From Pseudomonadota bacterium (GTDB lineage Bacteria > Bdellovibrionota > UBA1018 > CAIMNF01): DNA of 64,000 nt. Positions 7,040 through 16,517 of this stretch are shown here, in pieces (within the stretch, counting starts at the first letter, position 1; each line of letters opens with the position of its first letter). Both the position numbers and the translations under genes were made by a program. The notes below the pieces were generated by a model that was not told the origin of the DNA, made no database searches, and was given only the letters and a program-made list of their open reading frames with translations. The stretch covers positions 41,914-105,913 of the forward strand of contig JAIXWV010000038.1 of NCBI GenBank assembly GCA_027491115.1, in the 5' to 3' direction.

Positions 7040-7689
7040 CCGATGACACATTCCGGATCTCCTGTCCGAACTGTGCCCGCATTCCAGGACTCTGTCTGTG
7101 CTCGCTGCTCATCCCATTTGAGATCGAGGTCAGGATGGCTCTATTGGTTCACCCGCGTGAGTACTCCAAAACGACAGGGACCGCTCGAATCGTCGCGAAA
7201 TCGATACGGAATTGCGCGATCATTCGAGGATATGGACAGGATTTCGATCGGGACTCCCGTTTTAGGACAATGGTCCAAGACCCGACACTTCGGTGGGTGG
7301 TTCTCTATCCCGGATCCGACAGTCTGAATCTTACAGAGGCATCTGACAAATGCCTGCTTCAGGCCTTTCCTCAGGACGGAAAGAAACTTGGAATTTTACT
7401 GATCGATGGTACCTGGTCTTCGGCCAAAAGGATGATCCGGACCAGCGTCCTCCTTTCCTCTCTTCCGAAGATCAGTTTCTCGGTGAATTTTCTTTCACAG
7501 TTTCGATTCAAAAAACAGCCCCGCCCGAACTGTCTCTCCACGGTCGAGGCAACGACCCACCTCATTGAATCTCTGGCCCTCAGGGGCCTTTGCTCGGTAG
7601 ACCCTCCCGGAGCGCATTGGAAAATGCTTCATGTGTTCGATGCACTCGTCGAAACCCAACTAAAATTCATGCAAAGACCAAGAGCTTGA
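7036..7689 (+). CDS. DTW-domain protein, probable tRNA acp3U aminocarboxypropyltransferase
   Basis: 217 residues. An N-terminal Cys cluster (CPNCARIPGLCLC, about residues 10-22) probably binds zinc. The family signature is LLIDGTWSSAKRM (about 130-142), where the DTW triplet reads DGTW. PRPNCLSTVEATTHLI follows as in other members. DTW proteins such as TapT transfer the aminocarboxypropyl group of SAM to uridine in tRNA. The gene overlaps yaeQ by four bases and lies in a short run behind tRNA-Ser. Confidence 0.8.
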   Translation: MTDDTFRISCPNCARIPGLCLCSLLIPFEIEVRMALLVHPREYSKTTGTARIVAKSIRNCAIIRGYGQDFDRDSRFRTMVQDPTLRWVVLYPGSDSLNLTEASDKCLLQAFPQDGKKLGILLIDGTWSSAKRMIRTSVLLSSLPKISFSVNFLSQFRFKKQPRPNCLSTVEATTHLIESLALRGLCSVDPPGAHWKMLHVFDALVETQLKFMQRPRA

Positions 7690-7696
7690 ACTCTCC

Positions 7697-8329
7697 TCAA
7701 AATGTATATCGGTGGGCCACATCCAACTCATCGGCCGATTGAATCATAGCCATCGACTTACACAGCCCGGTGTTGATGTCATAGACCCAACCATGGAGTG
7801 CCGGGAATCCCTTTCGCTCTTTCCAGGCTTTCTGAATGATCGAGGTACTCGCCAGGTTCTTCACCTGGGCCATCACATTCAGTTCCACCAGACGGTTGAC
7901 CCGATCCGACTCACTCTTGATCCCGTCCACCTCGAAACGGTGGAACGAGTAGGTGTCCTTGATGTTCCGGATCCAGTGATCGATCACCCCGATCGACGCG
8001 CTCCCCATCGCGGCCTTCACTCCCCCGCAATTGTAGTGCCCGCAAACGATGATGTGGTCAACCTTCAGGGCTTCGACTGCATACTGGACGACACTCAGAA
8101 GATTCAAGTCGGTATGGACCACGAGGTTGGCCACATTCCGGTGCACGAACATCTCCCCGGGTTGGGTGTTGGTGAGCTCAGATGGATCTACTCTCGAGTC
8201 CGAGCATCCGATCCACAAGTAGTCGGGTTTCTGGCCTTCTGCCAAGTGGGCGAAATAGTCGGGGTTATTCTGGATCTTCCCCTTGGACCAAGCGAGGTTC
8301 TCCAATAACAACTTTTTAATACGATTCAT
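7697..8329 (-). CDS. can: Beta-class carbonic anhydrase
   Basis: 210 residues with the zinc ligands of the beta class: CSDSR (about residues 42-46) and HYNCGG (about 98-103); the SR of CSDSRVDP forms the Asp-Arg dyad. It interconverts CO2 and bicarbonate in the cytoplasm. It lies two bases behind a SulP-family anion transporter on the same strand, so the pair probably moves and equilibrates bicarbonate. Length and motifs are typical. Confidence 0.95.
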   Translation of the reverse strand: MNRIKKLLLENLAWSKGKIQNNPDYFAHLAEGQKPDYLWIGCSDSRVDPSELTNTQPGEMFVHRNVANLVVHTDLNLLSVVQYAVEALKVDHIIVCGHYNCGGVKAAMGSASIGVIDHWIRNIKDTYSFHRFEVDGIKSESDRVNRLVELNVMAQVKNLASTSIIQKAWKERKGFPALHGWVYDINTGLCKSMAMIQSADELDVAHRYTF

Positions 8330-8331
8330 GA

Positions 8332-9873
8332 TTACCCCCTGAAAAACGGGGTCACTGCACCCCGAGTTTTACGGACATTGACTTGAATTCCACGACCGGG
8401 CGCGCCTTGAACGAAATCCTCGAGCACGCTGACGATGTCCGGATCGAAATGGTTCTCCGACCCTCCATCGATCTCAAGCGTGGTCCCTGACTCGATGGAT
8501 CTCAGATGGAGCAAGAGTTCATGCTTGTTCAGAAACGAGACATCTTTCACAAACCGGAGCAGGCTGAAGGATTCGTCACCCTTCACGAGAATCATGGATT
8601 TCTTCTGGCTTCGCTTGATCACGAAAGCGAAACCGATCACCATCCCTACGACAACTCCCTTCAAAAGGTCGGTGAACAGTATGGCAAGAATCGTGATCAC
8701 AAACGGGACAAACTGATCCGGTCCATTGGCGTACATCTTCCGGTACAGCTCGGGTTTGGTCAGTTTGTAGCCGACCAGAATGAGGACGACCGCCAAAACC
8801 GAAAGTGGAATCAAGGTCAGGACCTTCGGAAACAGAATGATCGCCAGGAGAAGCCAGATTCCGTGAAAGATTCCGGACCAACGATCCTCGGCACCGGCAC
8901 TCACATTGGCCGAAGTCCGCACAATGACCGCGGTGACGGGAAGCCCACCCAGGAGTCCCGCGAGGGTGTTGGACACCCCTTGCGCCAAGAGCTCACGGTT
9001 TTTGGAACTGCTTCTCTTTTTCGGATCGATCTTGTCGGCAGCATCAAGACTGAGGAGACTCTCCAGGGATCCGACAATTGCAATCGTGAGTGCGGTCACA
9101 TAGATCGTAGCATTCCCGAGCGCACTCCAATCCGGACGGATCAAACCACCCAGGATCTCCGAGACACCTCCACTGAAGGGAAGTGCGACCCGGTGCTTGA
9201 TATCGAGCTCCATGCCCAAGGCATGAAAACCATACCGGCTCAGCAGCACCCCTGCGACCACGGCCAGCAGAGCACTCGGGATACTGCGGATCCAAACCGA
9301 CTTCACCTTCGGTCCGATCCGCTCCCAACCCAGAATCACTCCGAAGCTGACCAGCGCGATGATGACGCACTCCAGGTCGAACACTTCAAAGGCTTCCATC
9401 AACTCACTGAACGTGTTTTGCCCGTCTTCGGGCTGAAAAAACTCGAAGGTTCCCATGAATGCACTGTCCAAACCGACCGCGTGGGGAATTTGTTTCAGAA
9501 TCAGTAACAGTCCGATTGCGGACAACATGCCGGTGATGACCGAGGATGGGAAAAAATTCCCGATCACTCCGGCTTTCATCAGGGAGAACACGATCTGGAT
9601 CAGACCGGACAAGAAAACCGCCACAGTGAACGCCTCGAACCCTCCCACCTGGTCGATTCCATTCGCCACGATCACTGCAAGTCCGGCAGCCGGGCCCGAA
9701 ACACTGAGTCGCGAGCCGCTCAAGCTCGATGCCACAATCCCACCGACTATTCCCGCCACCAGTCCTGCCACCAAGGGCGCCTTCGAGGCCAGGGCGATTC
9801 CAAGACAAAGTGGCAGGGCTACCAAAAATACCACTACCGAGGCGCGTAAATCCGAACGAACGTTAGGCATCAT
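8332..9873 (-). CDS. SulP-family anion transporter, probably bicarbonate
   Basis: 513 residues. About 11-14 membrane segments start with VVVFLVALPLCLGIALASKA; the SGPAAGLAVIVANGI loop is the SulP signature. The C-terminus (about 440-513) is cytoplasmic and STAS-like (TTLEIDGGSENHFDPDIVSV). The conserved middle part (SLESLLSLDAADKIDPKKRSSS, then ELLAQGVSN) is that of SulP permeases fused to or paired with carbonic anhydrase. Operon position directly before can makes bicarbonate the best guess; sulfate is the alternative. Two adjacent ATG codons open the frame. Confidence 0.85.
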   Translation of the reverse strand: MMPNVRSDLRASVVVFLVALPLCLGIALASKAPLVAGLVAGIVGGIVASSLSGSRLSVSGPAAGLAVIVANGIDQVGGFEAFTVAVFLSGLIQIVFSLMKAGVIGNFFPSSVITGMLSAIGLLLILKQIPHAVGLDSAFMGTFEFFQPEDGQNTFSELMEAFEVFDLECVIIALVSFGVILGWERIGPKVKSVWIRSIPSALLAVVAGVLLSRYGFHALGMELDIKHRVALPFSGGVSEILGGLIRPDWSALGNATIYVTALTIAIVGSLESLLSLDAADKIDPKKRSSSKNRELLAQGVSNTLAGLLGGLPVTAVIVRTSANVSAGAEDRWSGIFHGIWLLLAIILFPKVLTLIPLSVLAVVLILVGYKLTKPELYRKMYANGPDQFVPFVITILAILFTDLLKGVVVGMVIGFAFVIKRSQKKSMILVKGDESFSLLRFVKDVSFLNKHELLLHLRSIESGTTLEIDGGSENHFDPDIVSVLEDFVQGAPGRGIQVNVRKTRGAVTPFFRG

Positions 9874-9966
9874 TCAACTAAAATTACCTGAGTGGAGGAA
9901 CGAGGACAATATGAATCCCTCTGAATCAGGATTCCTCATGGCGCGCTTCATGCTTGATGACGGGAC

Positions 9967-10692
9967 ATGACCTTTTCCGGACCGGAGCGGGCTCCGGTAT
10001 TCAAAGCCCGGAATCTCGTCAAAACCTACACTTGGGGTGAAGTGACCGTTCATGCGCTCCGTGGCGTGGATCTCGACCTTTACGAGCATGAGATGGTGGT
10101 GCTCCTGGGCCCGTCCGGTAGTGGCAAAACCACCCTCCTCAACATCCTGGGAGGACTCGATTCCGCAAGCTCAGGTGAAGTATTTTATCGCGACCACAAT
10201 TTGGTCAACTCGGATGAGGAGACCCTCACCCGCTTCAGGAGGGAACACGTCGGATTCGTTTTCCAGTTCTACAATCTGATTGCAAGCCTCACGGCTGTGG
10301 AGAATATCCGCCTCGTCACCGAAATCACCTCGTCACCCATGAAGCCCGAAGATGCCCTGGATCTGGTCGGCATAAAGGCTCTCGCGGATCGCTTTCCGTC
10401 CCAGCTCTCGGGAGGAGAGCAGCAACGGGTCTCGATCGCCCGCGCCATCGCGAAACGTCCGGACATCCTCTTGTGTGACGAACCGACCGGTGCGCTGGAT
10501 TATGAGACCGGTAGGAAGGTTCTCGAAGCAATTCAAAAGATTCATTCCGAGCTCGGCACCCTAGTGGTCATCATCACCCACAATGCGGCCATTGCCGGAA
10601 TAGCGGATCGCGTGATCCGAATTGAAAACGGAAAAATCGCGGAAGTCAGGATTCAACCCGATCGACTGGCCCTGGACCAGATCCGATGGTGA
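9967..10692 (+). CDS. ABC transporter ATP-binding protein, MacB/LolD type
   Basis: 241 residues. Walker A is GPSGSGKTT (about residues 49-57), the signature is [15 protein letters not shown], Walker B is [12 protein letters not shown], and the switch is ITHN. The motif set [12 protein letters not shown] and the short length match the MacB/LolD (type VII) class, whose pumps work on periplasmic substrates rather than through a membrane pore. It overlaps the permease start by seven bases, with an adaptor gene after it, forming a three-gene exporter. Confidence 0.93.
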   Translation: MTFSGPERAPVFKARNLVKTYTWGEVTVHALRGVDLDLYEHEMVVLLGPSGSGKTTLLNILGGLDSASSGEVFYRDHNLVNSDEETLTRFRREHVGFVFQFYNLIASLTAVENIRLVTEITSSPMKPEDALDLVGIKALADRFPSQLSGGEQQRVSIARAIAKRPDILLCDEPTGALDYETGRKVLEAIQKIHSELGTLVVIITHNAAIAGIADRVIRIENGKIAEVRIQPDRLALDQIRW

Positions 10693-13016
10693 AACAGGCG
10701 CTCAACACTAAAATCCTGAGAAGTTTGGTGAGACTCCGTTTTCAAACCGTGAGCATCGCTGTGTTGGTGGCCTGCGGATCCGGACTCTTGATTGCTGCAT
10801 GGAGTTCCTACGATGCGCTTCAACGCGCGAAGCAGCATACTTATGACAATCTCCACTTCGGAGACATCTTCGCAGAAGTCAAAGAAGCCCCCCTTTCGCT
10901 CGAATCACGGATCCGAGCCATACCGGGCGTCCGGGAAGTCGATCTTCGTTTGGTGGAAAGTGCCCTGATCCGTCTGCCAGGGGCACCATCCGCACGATTC
11001 ATCTCCCTGCCAGAGGCCGGCTCACCCGGGCTGGATCGTGTGCACTTGAAATCTGGGACCCTTCCGGCGTCCACACAGATTCCCGAGATTCTGGTCAGCG
11101 AAGGATTCGCTTTGGCACGAACGCTCAGACCAGGTGACACCCTCGGTGGCATCGTCGGCGGAAGACAATGGATGTTCAGGATTTCCGGTTTGGGCCTTTC
11201 GCCGGATTCTGTCTACTTGATCGGACCTGGGTCTCCCCTTCCGGACAATACCCGCTACGGACTGGTCTGGATGAACCGGAAGGATCTTGAACGAATTTCC
11301 AGAAAAGGCCGCACCTTCCAAAGGTTGAGTTTGAAAGTCTCACCCGGTATTTCCACTACTGGCGTGATCGAGGACCTGGATCGAATTCTAAAGCCCTACG
11401 GGTCCTCCGGATCTTTCCTGCGAAAAGATCAACTTTCCAACCGTCTGGTGGAAAACGAGATCACCGAACAAAAGACCTTGGCTGTTCTCTTTCCGGGGAT
11501 TTTTCTTGGAATCGCCACCTTCCTCATTCACAACACCTTGGCTCGCCTGGTTCAAATGGAACGGGTTCAGATCGCAACCCTCCGCGCGCTCGGATACCGC
11601 TCTCTTGAGATCATGGTTCACTATCTGAAGCTGGCATTGAGTATGATCGCCATCGGCGCCGTTGCCGGAATCGCATTGGGCACGGGGATCGGAAGCCTCA
11701 TGTCCCGATCGTACCAGGCTTTTTTTCGCTTTCCGGAGATCGTCTTCAGGCCGGGATTCGACGCGATCCTCCTGGGTCTACTCGCATCTGTCACCGCTGG
11801 TGTCCTCGGGGCGGTCTCCGCCTTGCGTTCGATTCGAGCGCTCACCCCTGCCGAAGCCCTTCGTCCCCCGGCTCCACAGCGGTTCCGAACCGGCATTCTC
11901 GACCGCTCATTTATCGGTCCTCGAATACCGGTTCGAATCCGGATGATCTTGAGAAACTCTCTGGCACACCCCATCCGACTCGCATGGAACATCTTGGGAA
12001 TGGCCTGTGCCTGGATCCTGCTCATCATGTCCTTGTCCTGGAACGACATCCTCGAAAACCTGATCGATGAGCGTTTTCTGCGGCAATCGAGGGAGACGCT
12101 CTCCATGTCCCTTCGGACTCCCGTGAAGGATGCCAGTGCTGATTCCTGGGGTCAAATTCCGGGTGTATTGGAGCACGAGACCTACCGCATTCTTCCCGTG
12201 AGAATGCGCTTCGAGCAGCACTTGAAAACCCTGGCGCTGACTGGAGCTCCCCTCCTACCCCGTCTCGAACTTCCCGCCGTCGAAGGGTTGGCACTCAGCA
12301 GGTATTTTCAGAAAGTCTGGGGTTTGAATGTCGGCGACCGGGTGGCGTTCGAATCACTCGAAGACGGGAAAAAGCATTTTTCCATACCTGTGAGTCACTT
12401 TATCCAGGATGCGATCGGAGTATCAGCACGTGTACCAAAGACCTGGCTTCATTCACTTCTGGACGAGGAGCCCTCATTCAACCGGATCCTGCTTCGGGTG
12501 AACCCGTCATCCGTTCCCGATGTTCTCGAGCGACTCGAGGCAAGCCCTCTCGGAAAATCGATCGTGACTAAACGTGACATTCTGGTGAGCTTCGCCCGCA
12601 CACTCGGTACACTCATCCGGGTGTCGAGCCTGGTGTTGGTGGTGTTTGCGATCGTCATGGCAGTCGCACTCCTGTTGAATTCGATCCGTATCAGCTTCGC
12701 CGAACGTCAGAAGGAGATTGCGAGTCTCAGGGTCTTGGGCCTCCCTTTCTCAACTGCATTCGACTTGCTCTTATCTGAAACAGCGATCCAATGGATTCTA
12801 GCAGCACCGGTCGGTTGTGTGGCCGGCAACCTCCTGACCCGGGCCGCACTGAAAGCCATGCATGCCGAAGAGTATGACTTCACCGTGGTCATTTCGCCAA
12901 GAACCTATGCCTTGTCGTTCATCATTTTGGGTGCTTGTTTTCTTGCAGGATCACATTGGATGCGCACCATTTGTCGTACTACCCCCCTTCCGGATGCCAT
13001 CAAAACGGAGGAATGA
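10686..13016 (+). CDS. FtsX-like ABC permease with duplicated permease domain
   Basis: 776 residues with two FtsX-type halves, as in LolC/E- or DevC-like large permeases. The N-terminal helix is about residues 19-40 and is followed by a periplasmic domain. A first three-helix bundle is at about 265-395, including [14 protein letters not shown], and ends in the [14 protein letters not shown] coupling segment. A second periplasmic domain follows, then a second helix bundle at about 645-765 ([16 protein letters not shown]). Substrate unknown; mechanotransmission export of lipids, peptides or drugs is the family role. It sits between the ATPase and adaptor genes. Confidence 0.88.
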   Translation: MVKQALNTKILRSLVRLRFQTVSIAVLVACGSGLLIAAWSSYDALQRAKQHTYDNLHFGDIFAEVKEAPLSLESRIRAIPGVREVDLRLVESALIRLPGAPSARFISLPEAGSPGLDRVHLKSGTLPASTQIPEILVSEGFALARTLRPGDTLGGIVGGRQWMFRISGLGLSPDSVYLIGPGSPLPDNTRYGLVWMNRKDLERISRKGRTFQRLSLKVSPGISTTGVIEDLDRILKPYGSSGSFLRKDQLSNRLVENEITEQKTLAVLFPGIFLGIATFLIHNTLARLVQMERVQIATLRALGYRSLEIMVHYLKLALSMIAIGAVAGIALGTGIGSLMSRSYQAFFRFPEIVFRPGFDAILLGLLASVTAGVLGAVSALRSIRALTPAEALRPPAPQRFRTGILDRSFIGPRIPVRIRMILRNSLAHPIRLAWNILGMACAWILLIMSLSWNDILENLIDERFLRQSRETLSMSLRTPVKDASADSWGQIPGVLEHETYRILPVRMRFEQHLKTLALTGAPLLPRLELPAVEGLALSRYFQKVWGLNVGDRVAFESLEDGKKHFSIPVSHFIQDAIGVSARVPKTWLHSLLDEEPSFNRILLRVNPSSVPDVLERLEASPLGKSIVTKRDILVSFARTLGTLIRVSSLVLVVFAIVMAVALLLNSIRISFAERQKEIASLRVLGLPFSTAFDLLLSETAIQWILAAPVGCVAGNLLTRAALKAMHAEEYDFTVVISPRTYALSFIILGACFLAGSHWMRTICRTTPLPDAIKTEE

Positions 13017-13017
13017 A

Positions 13018-13902
13018 ATGAAGCACCGATACCGTATTTGGATCATTCTCACTTTGTTCTTGTTCCTGCTCTGGGTCATCCTCCGACCGAAAAGAATCCC
13101 GGTCGAAACCGTGAGCGTTACTCAAGGCGACGTTGCGGAGACCATTTCTATCGACGGCTACTTCCGGAGCCTGGATCGAAGAGTCCTTTCCGCTTTTGCA
13201 GACGGAGAGATCGGAACCATCACATTGAAGGCGGGAGAACCCGTCAGGAAAGACCAGGTGATCACCCGCATCTTATGGGATGTGAATCCCGAGCCGCTCC
13301 GCTCACCTTTGAACGGCGTAGTGTCGCGCGTAATGAGGGAAACCGCCGGCCCCGTCAGGCGAGGCGAACCGTTGATCGAAATCATCGATCCGAAAAGACT
13401 CGAGATCGTCGCAGAAATCCTGACATCCGATGCGGCGCGGGTCCGACCGGGGCAAAACGCGACTGTGAAAGGCTTCGGCTTGAAATCAGCGGTTCCTGCA
13501 CGGGTCAAGCGACTGAGTCAGGCCGCATTCGTCAAAGTCTCCGCTTTGGGCGTGGACGAGGAGCGGACGGAGGTGATCCTGGAACCCTTAAGGCCGATTT
13601 CTCACCAGGCCCCCTGGACCGGAAACCTCTTTCACGCCGAGGTGAGCATTGAAACCGCCAGAGTGAGCCGTTGCCTGAAGATCCCCATCGGAACCTTGAT
13701 CCGATCCGGCGGCGAATGGTCGGTCTTTGTGGTCAATGAGCGAAAAGCACAGCGGAGATCGATTGCACGGGGAATCGATGATGGCCACTGGGTGGAGATC
13801 CTGGAAGGCCTGACCGGAATCGAGCGGGTCATCCTCTATCCGGAGGACCGGATCCGTGAGGGAATCGGAGTGAAGCTGGTGGAACCCCCGGCAGCTCGAT
13901 AG
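13018..13902 (+). CDS. HlyD/MacA-type periplasmic adaptor subunit
   Basis: 294 residues from the ATG at 13018, one base after the permease stop. N-terminal anchor about residues 7-22 (WIILTLFLFLLWVIL), then a barrel-sandwich with the two half-lipoyl motifs (GEIGTITLKAGEPVRKDQVI and SPLNGVVSRVMRETAGPV), a beta-barrel domain and a membrane-proximal domain (GLTGIERVILYPEDRI). There is almost no coiled-coil hairpin between the lipoyl halves, so it is shorter than MacA and may not reach a TolC-type channel. It forms the third part of the exporter. Confidence 0.85.
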   Translation: MKHRYRIWIILTLFLFLLWVILRPKRIPVETVSVTQGDVAETISIDGYFRSLDRRVLSAFADGEIGTITLKAGEPVRKDQVITRILWDVNPEPLRSPLNGVVSRVMRETAGPVRRGEPLIEIIDPKRLEIVAEILTSDAARVRPGQNATVKGFGLKSAVPARVKRLSQAAFVKVSALGVDEERTEVILEPLRPISHQAPWTGNLFHAEVSIETARVSRCLKIPIGTLIRSGGEWSVFVVNERKAQRRSIARGIDDGHWVEILEGLTGIERVILYPEDRIREGIGVKLVEPPAAR

Positions 13903-13910
13903 GTCACAAC

Positions 13911-14477
13911 TTACGGAAGGCTTTCCGTCCACATCTTCTCGAACTGCCTCACAAAAGGAGTAACCAGCTTGGCTTCTTCCAAATAGATCTGGTTCTCTTG
14001 ATTCTTGTTCGCCGCCCCGTTGGTGAAGTTGAATGATCCGGTCTCCATTCGACCTCCGTCCACCAATACGAACTTGTGGTGCATGATCCCTTTCTGCCGT
14101 CCGTAACGCACCTTCACTCCGGCACGCAACAACTTCGGAACACCCGAATGGGTGTTTTTGGAATTCCGCCGGTCCACCAGGACCCTCACGGGGATTCGAG
14201 AGGAAATCTCGATCAATGCGTCGACCACGGACGGAAGGTTGATGTCGAACACAGCGACATCAACGCTCTTTTTGGCTGAACGGATGAATTTGACCAGTTT
14301 GACTTCACACGGCCCGGATGGGGAAAAACAGATCTCATTCGGCACCGGTGCCTCGGCGAGTGTGTTCGCCACGACCTTGGCGGCACGCTCCGCTAGCCGA
14401 TCGGCCTTCGATCGGGCTTCTGCCAACCCCCCCGCCACGCACATCAAAACAATGGAAATCACCCAAGCGAATCGCAC
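13911..14477 (-). CDS. Exported phospholipase D-like nuclease (Nuc type)
   Basis: 188 residues. Signal peptide about 1-21 (FAWVISIVLMCVAGGLAEA). A single HKD motif, HHKFVLVDGGRMETGSFNFT (about 131-150), is preceded by DVAVFDINLPSVVDALIE. A single HKD in a short exported protein is the hallmark of Nuc-type endonucleases, which work as homodimers. The product probably cleaves nucleic acid in the periplasm or outside. It converges with the exporter operon with only eight bases between, and could add to nucleotide scavenging. Confidence 0.85.
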   Translation of the reverse strand: MRFAWVISIVLMCVAGGLAEARSKADRLAERAAKVVANTLAEAPVPNEICFSPSGPCEVKLVKFIRSAKKSVDVAVFDINLPSVVDALIEISSRIPVRVLVDRRNSKNTHSGVPKLLRAGVKVRYGRQKGIMHHKFVLVDGGRMETGSFNFTNGAANKNQENQIYLEEAKLVTPFVRQFEKMWTESLP

Positions 14478-14559
14478 GACTTCATTCTAGCTGTCGAGAC
14501 CATTACGTCAAGCCCTCGACAGCTTGCCTCACCCATACCGGCTCCACTATGCTCGGTAT

Positions 14560-15615
14560 ATGATTCCAACAAAAGCTTATGCTGCCTTCTCGGCTGACTC
14601 TCCCCTGGCACCCCATACCATTCAACGAAGAAAGCCCGGTCCGGACGAGATCCTGATCGAGATTCTGTACTCGGGCATCTGTCATTCGGACATCCACACG
14701 GCCCGAAGTGAGTGGGGACCCACCCAGTACCCCTGCGTTCCGGGACACGAGATCGTCGGCAGAGTGGTCGAGATCGGGAGAAAAGTGAGCCGATTCAAGA
14801 TCGGCGATCATGCCGGTGTGGGTTGTTTCGTAGACTCTTGCGGAAAATGCGGTGAATGCCGGTCGGACGAAGAGCAGTACTGCACGAAGCACGCATCTTT
14901 CACTTACAACAGTTTGGAGCGGGACCTTGAAACGCCGACCTACGGTGGCTATTCCGAGAGAATCACCGTTCGTGAAGCTTACGCTCTCAAGATCAAGAAA
15001 TCACTGCCGCTCGAGCAGGTCGCTCCCTTGCTCTGCGCAGGCATCACCACTTACTCCCCCCTCAAGCGCCATGGCATCAAAAAAGGCATGAAAGTGGGAG
15101 TCATCGGACTCGGCGGCCTGGGACACATGGGTGTCAAACTGGCCAAGGCCATGGGTGCAGAAGTCACCGTTTTCAGTACTTCCCCGTCGAAACAGAAAGA
15201 CGCCAAGAAACTCGGTGCAAGCCACTTCATCCTCACCAAAAGTCCGGAAGCCTTTACTAACGTGCAGGGGATGTTCGACTTCATTCTCGACACGGTTTCC
15301 GCCAAGCATGATTTCACCCCTTATCTGGAATCATTGAAAAAGGACGGTACCCTCGTTTTGCTGGGTGCCGCACCGGACCCGAGCGAGGTTCAAGCCTTTT
15401 CACTCATTTTCGGCAGAAAAAAACTGACCGGATCATTGATTGGAGGGATTCGCGAGACCCAAGAGATGCTCGATTTTTGTGCAAAGAAGAAGGTCCTGTC
15501 TGAAGTCGAGGTGATCCCAGCCTCAAAAATCAATGAAGCCTACGAGAGAACACTCAAGGGTGATGTTCGCTATCGTTTTGTCATCGACACTTCGACACTG
15601 AGGAGCGGGAAGTGA
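14560..15615 (+). CDS. Zinc-dependent NAD(P) alcohol dehydrogenase (YahK/CAD type)
   Basis: 351 residues from the ATG at 14560; an upstream start at 14524 adds twelve residues without similarity. Catalytic zinc ligands lie in CHSDIH and GHEIVG, structural zinc in CGKCGECRSDEEQYC, and the Rossmann motif is GLGGLGHMGVKLAKAMG. Sequence style matches the YahK/AdhC group of NADP-dependent aldehyde reductases, which reduce various aldehydes. Its stop overlaps the GTG start of the following phosphatase gene. Confidence 0.93.
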   Translation: MIPTKAYAAFSADSPLAPHTIQRRKPGPDEILIEILYSGICHSDIHTARSEWGPTQYPCVPGHEIVGRVVEIGRKVSRFKIGDHAGVGCFVDSCGKCGECRSDEEQYCTKHASFTYNSLERDLETPTYGGYSERITVREAYALKIKKSLPLEQVAPLLCAGITTYSPLKRHGIKKGMKVGVIGLGGLGHMGVKLAKAMGAEVTVFSTSPSKQKDAKKLGASHFILTKSPEAFTNVQGMFDFILDTVSAKHDFTPYLESLKKDGTLVLLGAAPDPSEVQAFSLIFGRKKLTGSLIGGIRETQEMLDFCAKKKVLSEVEVIPASKINEAYERTLKGDVRYRFVIDTSTLRSGK

Positions 15616-16517
15616 TCCTCCAACCGGCGATCGGCATTCTCTTCCTGTGTCTCCCCATGATGGCACTCGCCGGTCAGGGAGGATATTCCTGCTCACGCTC
15701 CCCGACTGAACGTACCGTCACCAGACCTGTGCCTTGTGATGACACTCACGGATTCGGTCTGATCACACCCACCCAACTGGCCCGACCTGAGTTGAAGGCC
15801 TTGTTCGGAGGGAAATCAGAAGCGGAAATCGAGAAGGACTCCCGTCTCAAGAATCTCGCTCTCGAAGCGAAATTCAGGACCACTTCCAATATGAACGGGG
15901 CCCGCTTCCGGTTTCCATCCGGGATCGAGCGCACCGTCTTTCGAGGGTCGTATCTCGCTCCCCTGTTCACCCGAACGAGCGTCACCCGCAGAAATCCGAC
16001 CGATCACGAGGACCTTCGTGCCGAGTGCATGAGGTCCTTGGTCAAGGACCACGGACTATCCAAGATTGTGAATTACGACGAGCTGGACTGGCCATCGGCG
16101 AAGAACCTGACCGAGGAAGAACGCGAATCACTGTTCCGCAACAATCCGAAGGCCTCATACTGGAAGTTCAATGATGCTACCGGAAGGACCTTCCAGTACA
16201 AGATCTCGAAAGTCCCGGGGACGGACGATCAGGCCCGGAAGAAGTTCATTTTTGACGATGTGGCGAGAATCATTCGGGAGATCGAGGGAAAGAAGGAAGA
16301 CCCGGGCTCGGTGTACATCCACTGCTACGGTGGACACCACCGGACAGGTGCGGTTTACGGTGTGCTTCAAAAATGCATCGGTGGAATGCCTGTGGAAAAG
16401 GTCGTCGATGAATACCGCTGCCACATCGGTTACGAGTCGGAAGCGCGTCGCGGCGGGCAACATCCCGACAATGAAACCGTCATCCGAGAGTTCCCCTGCG
16501 GGGACTACTTCACCTGA
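15612..16517 (+). CDS. Exported CX5R (dual-specificity/tyrosine) phosphatase-like protein
   Basis: 301 residues from a GTG that overlaps the previous stop (GTGA). Signal peptide about 1-21 (ILFLCLPMMALAG). The P-loop HCYGGHHRTGAVYG (about residues 236-249) is the CX5R catalytic motif with Cys, Arg and the following Thr. An upstream Asp-containing loop would supply the general acid. Cys residues at C32 and C42 near the N-terminus may form a disulfide. Export of such a phosphatase is uncommon; substrates could be phosphorylated proteins, inositol phosphates or lipids. The P-loop is clear but family placement is loose. Confidence 0.75.
   Translation: MILQPAIGILFLCLPMMALAGQGGYSCSRSPTERTVTRPVPCDDTHGFGLITPTQLARPELKALFGGKSEAEIEKDSRLKNLALEAKFRTTSNMNGARFRFPSGIERTVFRGSYLAPLFTRTSVTRRNPTDHEDLRAECMRSLVKDHGLSKIVNYDELDWPSAKNLTEEERESLFRNNPKASYWKFNDATGRTFQYKISKVPGTDDQARKKFIFDDVARIIREIEGKKEDPGSVYIHCYGGHHRTGAVYGVLQKCIGGMPVEKVVDEYRCHIGYESEARRGGQHPDNETVIREFPCGDYFT

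Noticed and set aside
12862..13017. Longer start for the adaptor gene
   Set aside because: The extra 52 codons lie inside the permease gene in another frame; the adaptor's anchor begins right at the ATG at 13018.
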